DNA of 5,652 nt, taken from the NCBI GenBank assembly GCA_013042165.1, contig JABDQT010000163.1, forward strand, positions 1 to 5,652, written 5' to 3'. The position numbers and the translations under genes were made by a program. This DNA comes from Kiritimatiellales bacterium. GTDB lineage: Bacteria; Verrucomicrobiota; Kiritimatiellia; Kiritimatiellales; Pontiellaceae. Every line of letters begins with the position of its first letter. Position 1 is the first letter of the stretch. Below are positions 1 through 4,687 of this stretch, in pieces. The notes under the pieces are model-generated. The model worked only from the letters and a program-made list of their open reading frames with translations. It was not told the origin of the DNA and searched no databases.

Positions 1-309
1 GTTCCAGGTGCTGATCTCGCTCCCGACGGGGTCGCTCAGTACGGCAACGTCACGCAGGCCCTTGATCATGCCGTCGATGCGCGGGTCGGTCAGTTCCAGC
101 CGGTCGAGCAGTGCCGCGCTGAGGCCGGCCGCTTTACCAGCCTCGAGATCCTTGGCGTTCTCCTGCTGGATCAAACCGCGTTGCGCATCCAGCTCTTCGG
201 CCATCGCCTCAAGGATCGCGTTTTTCTTGCGGGTTGACAGCTTTGCCAGTTTGCGGCTGGCGGCTTTTGCGTCCCGGCCGATTTTTAAAACCTGTTCTTT
301 GACGTCCAT
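1..309 (-). CDS. proA: Glutamate-5-semialdehyde dehydrogenase (gamma-glutamyl phosphate reductase), N-terminal part
   Basis: This is the first 103 codons of ProA; the gene continues past the left edge. ProA is a cytoplasmic enzyme that reduces gamma-glutamyl phosphate to glutamate-5-semialdehyde with NADPH, the second step of proline synthesis. The translation opens MDVKEQVLKIGRDAKAASRK and contains LSTRKKNAIL (24-33), ENAKDLEAGKAAGLSAALLDRL (around 50-71) and LSDPVG (91-96). All match the known N-terminal coenzyme-binding region of ProA in order and spacing. The catalytic cysteine lies outside the window. The ATG at 307-309 is preceded on the minus strand by AAAGGGG, a good ribosome binding site, and lies 10 bp after the proB stop, so the two genes form one operon and the gene products act consecutively. 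Identification is from remembered family sequence, not a search. Confidence 0.95.
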   Translation of the reverse strand, partial: MDVKEQVLKIGRDAKAASRKLAKLSTRKKNAILEAMAEELDAQRGLIQQENAKDLEAGKAAGLSAALLDRLELTDPRIDGMIKGLRDVAVLSDPVGSEISTWN

Positions 310-319
310 TTTTTCCCCT

Positions 320-1423
320 TTAAAGGATCACCATATTGTCACGGTGAATCACCTCGCCGGATTTGCCGGCGGTTTTCTGTCCCATGAGTGTTTCGATTTC
401 CTCGCTCGCATATTCAACCAGGCCGCGTGCAATGTGTTCTCCGGCAGCAGACTGGATGTCCACCATGGCGCCGACCTTGAACACACCCTCAACCGCCTTG
501 ATGCCGACGGGCAGCAGGCTCTTGCCCGCGCCCAGCGCTGCGACCGCTCCGTCATCGACCACCAAATGGCCTTCCGCGCGATTAAAGAAGGCGATCCAGC
601 GCTTCCGTTTGGAAATGTTGCCCGCCTGCGGAAACAGCAGGGTGCCTTCGTCTTTGCCCTCAAAGATGCGTGTCAGAACGCCGGTCTTGCGTCCGTTTGC
701 AATGACCACGGGAATGCCGTTGTGCGCTGCAATCTGAGCCGACTCCAGCTTCGATGCCATGCCGCCGGATGAAAGCCGATCCTGTTTGTCGTCGATCAGG
801 CCGAGAATATTGTCGTCGACCTCTTCAATGTAGGAGACGCGTTTCGTGTTCCCGTTACCGGCCGGTTCGCGCAGGCCGTCGGTAGTGCTGAGCAAGACGA
901 GTGCGTCGGCGTCGATCAGGATGGCCACCAGCGCGGCGAGCACATCATTGTCGCCAAACTGGATCTCCTCCGTTGAAATCGCATCGTTCTCGTTGATGAT
1001 CGGCACAATGCGCCGGGTGATGAGATTCAGCAGGGTGTTGCGTGCATTCAGGTGCCGTTCGCGGTGCCGCAGGGCATCGTGGGTCAGCAATACCTGGCCG
1101 ATCCGGCATTTGTTACTGCCGAAAAGCTCGTCGTAGACGCTCATGAGCCGAATCTGGCCCACGGCAGCGGCCATCTGCAGATCGGTCATCGCCTTGGGGC
1201 GCGTTTTCATGCCCAACGCATCCAGACCGGCGCCCACGGCGCCCGAGGAGACAAAGGCCACTTCGCCGCCCCGATTTTGGAACTGCGCGAGTTCATCGAC
1301 CAGCAGGCCGAGCCGGCGCTTGTCCGGCCGCCCGGAGCTTTGCACCAGCACCTTGGTGCCGGCCTTAACGACGATCCGGTTGGCATTACGGAGCGCCTCG
1401 CGATGTTTTAGGTTTTGCGTCAT
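320..1423 (-). CDS. proB: Glutamate 5-kinase with C-terminal PUA domain
   Basis: ProB phosphorylates glutamate with ATP to gamma-glutamyl phosphate, the first and normally proline-inhibited step of proline synthesis, in the cytoplasm. The product has 367 residues, the same length as the E. coli enzyme. Visible landmarks are VVKAGTKVL (18-26, nucleotide-binding N-terminus of the amino-acid kinase fold), VSSGAVGAG (58-66), GQIRL (89-93), LNARNTL (125-131), PIINENDAIST (141-151), GDNDVLAALVAI (157-168) and GGMASKL (220-226). A PUA domain follows from about 275 to the end, with SLLPVGIKAVEG near 302-313 and a typical VIHRDNMVIL tail. The start ATG at 1421-1423 has no evident Shine-Dalgarno. A five-codon mini-frame (1420-1437) ends by overlapping this start as ATGA, which could help initiation by coupling. 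proA follows after 10 bp. Nothing looks truncated or frameshifted. Confidence 0.97.
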   Translation of the reverse strand: MTQNLKHREALRNANRIVVKAGTKVLVQSSGRPDKRRLGLLVDELAQFQNRGGEVAFVSSGAVGAGLDALGMKTRPKAMTDLQMAAAVGQIRLMSVYDELFGSNKCRIGQVLLTHDALRHRERHLNARNTLLNLITRRIVPIINENDAISTEEIQFGDNDVLAALVAILIDADALVLLSTTDGLREPAGNGNTKRVSYIEEVDDNILGLIDDKQDRLSSGGMASKLESAQIAAHNGIPVVIANGRKTGVLTRIFEGKDEGTLLFPQAGNISKRKRWIAFFNRAEGHLVVDDGAVAALGAGKSLLPVGIKAVEGVFKVGAMVDIQSAAGEHIARGLVEYASEEIETLMGQKTAGKSGEVIHRDNMVIL

Positions 1424-1537
1424 AAAGGGTCGTTCATTTGCTAAACAGGGTCACGTGCTATCACATCGCCCCTGTTTTGTCGAGGGTTCGGCATCAATCG
1501 TGTTTTCAACCTGTGAAACTTCCGCTACCTTCTCCAA
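1424..1537. promoter_or_regulatory. Divergent intergenic region between proB and rsmD, with an inverted repeat
   Basis: This 114-bp region must contain the promoters for both proBA (leftward) and rsmD-coaD (rightward). I could not find a convincing -35/-10 pair for either. It holds a perfect 8-bp inverted repeat, AAACAGGG at 1443-1450 and CCCTGTTT at 1470-1477, separated by 19 bases that include the palindrome CACGTG at 1452-1457. In the proB transcript this would be a leader hairpin about 20 bases before the start codon; as DNA it could be an operator. Its function is not established by the sequence. Confidence 0.45.
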
Positions 1538-2098
1538 ATGAGAGTTACAAGTGGAATACTGCGCAATCGCCGCTTCGAGGTTCCGAATCAGGAGGTGCGG
1601 CCGACCATGGAGTCGGTGCGCGAGGCGGTCTTTTCCTCGCTGGGGGGCTCGTGCGCAGGGCTGAAGGTGCTGGATCTGTTTGCGGGATCCGGTGCGCTGG
1701 GCATGGAGGCCTGGAGTCGGGGAGCGGCATCAGTCACTTTTGTCGAGCAGCATCCCGGTGTCTGCAAAACCCTCCAGGCCAATATCGCTGCCCTGGAGCA
1801 TGACACGCTCGGGGAAACCCGGTGCATCAAAGCGGACGCACTCAAGTGGCTCGAACGGGCGGGGGAGCGGTTCGACCTTATTCTGGCCGACCCACCCTAT
1901 GATCTCCCCGATGCGATGCAGCAGACCCTCGACGGCATTGCAAGGCATTCGGTTTTGACAGAGGACGGCACCGTGGTGTACGAGTTGCGGTCAAAGGGCT
2001 CGGTTGAGGTCTCTGCCGACTGGAGCGTTTTGCGCGACAAGCAATACGGCAAAACGCGCGTACTGATACTGCAGCTCAAAAGAGAGGATAAATCATGA
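1538..2098 (+). CDS. rsmD: 16S rRNA (guanine(966)-N2)-methyltransferase
   Basis: RsmD transfers a methyl group from S-adenosylmethionine to N2 of G966 of 16S rRNA in the assembling 30S subunit. The 186-residue product has the family's normal length. It begins with the characteristic MRVTSGILRNRRFEVP, followed by VRPTMESVREAVFSSL (20-35). The SAM-binding motif I is LDLFAGSGALGMEAWSRGA (45-63), then TFVEQHP (67-73). The catalytic DPPY motif of N-specific methyltransferases is at 118-121. The end YGKTRVLILQL (170-180) is also typical. The ATG at 1538 has no clear Shine-Dalgarno, but the conserved N-terminus begins right there, which decides the start. The stop overlaps the coaD start by four bases (ATGA), so the two are co-transcribed and probably translationally coupled; this rsmD-coaD pairing is common in bacteria. 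Confidence 0.95.
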   Translation: MRVTSGILRNRRFEVPNQEVRPTMESVREAVFSSLGGSCAGLKVLDLFAGSGALGMEAWSRGAASVTFVEQHPGVCKTLQANIAALEHDTLGETRCIKADALKWLERAGERFDLILADPPYDLPDAMQQTLDGIARHSVLTEDGTVVYELRSKGSVEVSADWSVLRDKQYGKTRVLILQLKREDKS

Positions 2099-2574
2099 AT
2101 CGGGCGGCCATGTGCGCGGGAACTTTCGACCCCATTACGATGGGGCATCTGGATGTGATTGAGCGGGCATCGCGCATATTTCCCCGCGTAGTCATTGCGG
2201 TGGCCACCAATCCCGGCAAAAACCTGCTCTTCTCGCTGGAAGAGCGGATTGAACTGGTTCGGGAATCCACCACGCATCTCAACGGCATCGAAGTGGACGC
2301 CTTCGATGGCCTGCTCGTTGATTTTGCAGAATCCAAGGAAGTGCGGGTAATCGTCCGCGGTATGCGCGCCTTTTCCGACTTTGAATATGAATTCCAGATG
2401 GCCCTGACCAACCGCAAGCTCAAACCCCAAATCGAGACCCTCTTCCTGATGCCCAAGCAGGACTACAGCTACGTAAGCTCCAGCAATGTGCGGGAAGTCG
2501 CCCGGCTCGGCGGCGATACCTCGCTCTTTGTACCGCCGCCCGTGCAGGAAGCACTAAGAAAACGCTTCGGTTAG
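2095..2574 (+). CDS. coaD: Phosphopantetheine adenylyltransferase
   Basis: CoaD (PPAT) joins ATP and 4'-phosphopantetheine to give dephospho-CoA and pyrophosphate, the fourth of five steps to coenzyme A; the bacterial enzyme is a cytoplasmic hexamer. The product has 159 residues, equal to E. coli CoaD. Catalytic and binding residues are at the expected positions: T10, TFDPIT and H18 of the nucleotidyltransferase HxGH-type motif (GH at 17-18), K42, VRGMRA with R88 and R91, E99 in DFEYE, and the SSS motif at 128-130. One deviation is C7-A8 before GTFDP, where most members have YPGTFDP. It starts inside the rsmD stop (ATGA). Its TAG stop interleaves with the TAA stop of the convergent porin gene, leaving no space for a terminator between them. 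Confidence 0.96.
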   Translation: MNRAAMCAGTFDPITMGHLDVIERASRIFPRVVIAVATNPGKNLLFSLEERIELVRESTTHLNGIEVDAFDGLLVDFAESKEVRVIVRGMRAFSDFEYEFQMALTNRKLKPQIETLFLMPKQDYSYVSSSNVREVARLGGDTSLFVPPPVQEALRKRFG

Positions 2575-3842
2575 TGGCGGCCGCTGCAGAGGTATCCGCC
2601 CTTATGCCGGTGGGCACCGAGTGTAATCACCAGTTGAACATAGGCTTCCCAGACATTCTCAGTGCCGTCAGCGGTGTCATAGTCCCCGTTTGACGCCTGC
2701 ACCCGGATCAGCGATTTAGCGGAAGGACTGAAGTCGAGCATCGCCGCAATACGCCAGCTGTCGCCGAAGGTTTCCCTTGCTTCGCCGGGTTCTTTGCCTT
2801 CGTTGGTCAGGCCGACCTGTTCCCAGCGCAGCCCGCCGCGAAAATGGGGCAGAATTCCGTAAAGGGCCTGGACATAATAGCCGTCCTGCGAGGAATCCAG
2901 ATCATCGCCAAGCGCGGCACCGGGATCATCTGACGCTTCAAGATCCAGGTTCTTGTTGCGGTAGAAATATTCCGCCTGCAGCGTGAAATCACCCTGCCCA
3001 TGTTCACCATGAGCGCTGTATTGATACAGGGCATCCGCGCCGAAAAACCAGCTCATGCCATCCAGATAGTTATTGGTGCCGGAGCCTTCCTCATGGATTT
3101 CCTGATGCTGACCGGAGCCGAACGAAGCGCCGAAATGAAGGCCGTGATCATGTCCCAGATCAGGCCCCGCCTTCACCCAGGCGATACCCGCACGCGGACC
3201 GTCATGGGAGGATAGGGGATCCTCTCCTTCATAAGCAAACATACGCTCGTTTTGTCCCTGTAGAGCTTCCACGCCTGCGGTCAGCTGCAAGGGAGAATCG
3301 AGCGTCCAGGCGGCCTGGACGCCGACTTCGTTCAGTCCGTGATCACCCAGGGCCAGCTCATAGATTAAAGGCTGATCTGCAAAATCCCACTGGTGCGGAT
3401 GCTGGGCGTTGATGATGCCGAAATCGCTGAAAAACTTGCCGCCCTTCAGGCTGATGCCCCACGGCAGTGATGTCGTTTCGACGAAGGCCGTTTCCAGCTC
3501 CGAATCTTCGGCGGTGAAGGCCAGTGTGGCTTCAGCCCGCAGATGATCGTCGAGTTCTCCGCTCAGATAGATCTCAACCTCGCGCAGGTTAAATCCGGCC
3601 TGCTGCCCGTGGTCATGTTCCTCGTGTCCGTGTCCGTGTCCGAATCCGGACAGCTCTTCTTTGACATGAGTGATGCCTTCCCCGCTGTTCTCATGATAGT
3701 AGATAGAGTCGATGACGACACCAAGCTGGGGGTTCAGCTGCTCGATTAGGTGCTGTTGTTCACTGTGGTCATGCTCGTACTCAGCGTTAACCAAAAGGGC
3801 ACATCCCGCCAGTATTACGGCGGATGAATAGATCCGTTTCAT
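2571..3842 (-). CDS. His-rich outer-membrane porin-like protein, probably metal (zinc) related
   Basis: The 423-residue product looks like a beta-barrel porin of the group often annotated as zinc-regulated or TonB-dependent outer-membrane receptor, although it has no plug domain and is too short for a true TonB receptor. Residues 1-20 are a signal peptide with a plausible signal peptidase I site after VNA (18-20). His-rich stretches follow: EHDHSEQQH (23-31) and GHGHGHEEHDHG (68-79). Alternating amphipathic strands begin near 84. GGKFFSDFGIINAQHPHQWDF (134-154) is the most family-typical block, and GPDLGHDHGLHFGASFG (226-242) is another His-bearing segment. The last strand is about WEAYVQLVITLGAHRH (398-413), followed by ten extra residues. 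The ATG is preceded by GGAG at 3849-3852 (minus strand), six bases before it. It is the second gene of an operon after the small Cys/His-rich gene. Metal specificity and transport are inferred from His clusters and family resemblance only. Confidence 0.8.
   Translation of the reverse strand: MKRIYSSAVILAGCALLVNAEYEHDHSEQQHLIEQLNPQLGVVIDSIYYHENSGEGITHVKEELSGFGHGHGHEEHDHGQQAGFNLREVEIYLSGELDDHLRAEATLAFTAEDSELETAFVETTSLPWGISLKGGKFFSDFGIINAQHPHQWDFADQPLIYELALGDHGLNEVGVQAAWTLDSPLQLTAGVEALQGQNERMFAYEGEDPLSSHDGPRAGIAWVKAGPDLGHDHGLHFGASFGSGQHQEIHEEGSGTNNYLDGMSWFFGADALYQYSAHGEHGQGDFTLQAEYFYRNKNLDLEASDDPGAALGDDLDSSQDGYYVQALYGILPHFRGGLRWEQVGLTNEGKEPGEARETFGDSWRIAAMLDFSPSAKSLIRVQASNGDYDTADGTENVWEAYVQLVITLGAHRHKGGYLCSGRH
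3623..3640. repeat. Hexanucleotide tandem repeat (CGTGTC)x3
   Basis: Three exact copies of CGTGTC, read on the plus strand, encode on the minus strand the Gly-His-Gly-His-Gly-His part of the porin's metal-binding-like loop. The unit is two codons long, so copy number changes would add or remove a Gly-His pair without a frameshift. Confidence 0.7.
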
Positions 3843-3848
3843 TGTTTT

Positions 3849-3924
3849 CTCCGTTTAAAAATAGATGACTGTAAACCTGCCGGAGCAGGGAAGTAGAGGT
3901 GTTGCTAAACAGTCATAAACGGAG
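3849..3924 (-). promoter_or_regulatory. Nested intercistronic inverted repeat sequestering the porin Shine-Dalgarno
   Basis: In the leftward transcript, the last codons of the small gene (CTCCGTTTATGACTGT, 3924-3909) can pair in full with the region just before the porin start. ATGACTGT pairs with ACAGTCAT (3872-3865) and CTCCGTTT pairs with AAACGGAG (3856-3849); the downstream arm has an 8-base U-rich bulge, CTATTTTT. The AAACGGAG arm contains the porin's GGAG ribosome binding site. The loop carries a second hairpin, CCTGC-TCCG-GCAGG (3889-3876). The arrangement suggests that ribosomes finishing the small gene open the porin site (translational coupling), or that the inner stem plus U-run acts as an attenuator. 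The pairing is visible; the function is inferred. Confidence 0.55.
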
Positions 3925-4255
3925 GTGCGCGGGCCTGATGATTACGTTCAGATGAGATGTCAACATAACCGCATCTGACTTCCAGGATATCAGAGAAGAC
4001 ATAAAGCGCAGCGGGGATATTCAGTGCAGCGGGGAGCTCCGCCGGCAATACGGCAAGGCCGCAGAGCCCGCAATCACCCTCCTCATGGGGCTCTTCATCC
4101 TGGTGGTCATGATGATGTGCGCATGTATCGTGTGCCGAACCGATCTCATCTGCTGGTTCAGAGCCGTGCAACGGCATATGCAGCCACGGCAGCAGAACCA
4201 TCAGCAGAAGGTATGTAATACTCAGAATGGTGCGGACTCGATTCACGTCACGCAA
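3905..4255 (-). CDS. Small secreted or membrane-anchored Cys/His-rich protein, DUF2946-like
   Basis: The 116-residue product has a positively charged start (MRDVNRVR) and one hydrophobic segment, about residues 9-25, which is a signal peptide or membrane anchor. After it comes a cluster of potential metal ligands: C45, AHHHDH (46-51), H57, the CGLC pair at 62-65, and C95. The polypeptide ends in ARAPPFMTV; an RAPP-like ending and a CxxC in a His-rich exported protein of about 120 residues recall the DUF2946 group, which I offer only as a resemblance. It lies 62 bp upstream of the His-rich porin gene on the same strand, so it probably acts with it in metal capture, delivery or sensing in the periplasm. 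The longest frame starts with TTG at 4255; GTG at 4246 (giving MNRVRTIL) is an equally plausible start. Neither has a Shine-Dalgarno, and an in-frame stop lies shortly upstream. Confidence 0.7.
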   Translation of the reverse strand: MRDVNRVRTILSITYLLLMVLLPWLHMPLHGSEPADEIGSAHDTCAHHHDHQDEEPHEEGDCGLCGLAVLPAELPAALNIPAALYVFSDILEVRCGYVDISSERNHQARAPPFMTV

Positions 4256-4257
4256 AC

Positions 4258-4272
4258 AACACGATTCGTGTT
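4258..4272. promoter_or_regulatory. Perfect 15-bp palindrome, candidate operator of the metal operon
   Basis: AACACGATTCGTGTT is a perfect palindrome with 7-bp arms around a central T. It ends only three bases before the TTG start of the Cys/His-rich gene (12 before the alternative GTG), where a repressor would block transcription. It does not resemble the E. coli Zur or Fur consensus as I know them, so the regulator family is unknown. A TATAAT on the plus strand at 4290-4295 and a TTGACG on the minus strand at 4282-4277 lie nearby, but neither has a convincing partner element. Confidence 0.45.
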
Positions 4273-4341
4273 CTCACGTCAAGCCGCTGTATAATCATTC
4301 AAAAAGAGGATAAAGGCGGTCCATTTCCTCTAAAAACCCGG

Positions 4342-4370
4342 TTGCTTTCCCCATAGGGAGTGTGTAGCTT
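4342..4370 (+). promoter_or_regulatory. Weak promoter candidate for the tRNA genes
   Basis: TTGCTT (4342-4347, counting the first T of the hexamer from 4342) is followed after about 17 bp by TAGCTT (4365-4370). Transcription would start near 4377, a few bases before tRNA-Ser. The -35 matches the sigma-70 consensus at four positions and the -10 at three, so this is only the best candidate in the leader, not a firm call. Confidence 0.2.
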
Positions 4371-4390
4371 TCCCGACTTGTTCCGTATCA

Positions 4391-4484
<94 letters not shown>

Positions 4485-4518
4485 TTTACGCCAAGCGCAA
4501 AAGCGGCGCACAGACTTG

Positions 4519-4544
4519 TCCGCCGAAGCCTTGGCAAAGGCGGG
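4519..4544. repeat. REP-like imperfect hairpin between the tRNA genes
   Basis: CCGCC (4520-4524) and GGCGG (4539-4543) form a stem, extendable by one wobble pair, around a loop that contains GCC-TT-GGC (4528-4535). An alternative fold pairs GCCTT (4528-4532) with AAGGC (4537-4541). No T-run follows, so it is not an intrinsic terminator. The GC-rich stem and AAG-containing loop resemble dispersed REP-type palindromes, but only this copy is present in the window. Confidence 0.4.
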
Positions 4545-4566
4545 ATGGGAGCAACAAAAATTTAGC

Positions 4567-4641
4567 GCGAGCGTAGCTCAGTGGTAGAGCCCCACCTTGC
4601 CAAGGTGACTGTCGTGAGTTCGAATCTCATCGCTCGCTCCA
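4567..4641 (+). tRNA. tRNA-Gly, anticodon GCC
   Basis: The 75-base gene includes CCA. The acceptor stem is GCGAGCG (4567-4573) with CGCTCGC (4631-4637), discriminator T4638, and CCA at 4639-4641. The D arm is GCTCAGTGGTAGAGC (4576-4590). The anticodon loop TTGCCAA gives anticodon GCC (4599-4601), which reads GGC and GGU glycine codons. The T loop is TTCGAAT (4619-4625). The outermost pair of the anticodon stem is a C-A mismatch (4592 with 4608), a small departure from the usual full pairing; the rest of the cloverleaf is intact. A strong terminator follows eight bases later. Confidence 0.97.
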
Positions 4642-4648
4642 TTTTTAC

Positions 4649-4679
4649 AACCCGTTCCAGGACTGGAGCGGGTTTTTTT
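4649..4679 (+). terminator. Intrinsic (Rho-independent) terminator after tRNA-Gly
   Basis: AACCCGTTCCAG (4649-4660) pairs with CTGGAGCGGGTT (4663-4674), with one G-U wobble and a tight loop, and is followed by an uninterrupted T-run (4673-4679). It ends the tRNA transcription unit. Its T-run stops only eight bases before the ABC-F start codon, so it also lies where a leader attenuator of that gene would be. Confidence 0.9.
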
Positions 4680-4687
4680 GAAACGGC

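Noticed and set aside
8..772. A 254-codon open frame on the plus strand across proA and proB
   Set aside because: It is antisense to two well-supported genes, has low-complexity Ser/Arg/Ala-rich translation at its start and no recognisable domain; it is a shadow of GC-rich coding DNA.
2577..2584. GCGGCCGC palindrome at the coaD/porin junction as a terminator
   Set aside because: It is an 8-bp palindrome without a loop or a T-run and lies inside the porin's last codons.
4258..4300. A Zur or Fur box before the metal operon
   Set aside because: The palindrome there does not match the known consensus of either regulator; it is reported only as an unassigned operator candidate.
4304..4332. AGAGGA/TCCTCT inverted repeat followed on the minus strand by TTTTT
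   Set aside because: The stem has only six AT/GC-mixed pairs with a 15-base loop, and nothing upstream on that strand needs terminating; too weak to call a terminator or attenuator.
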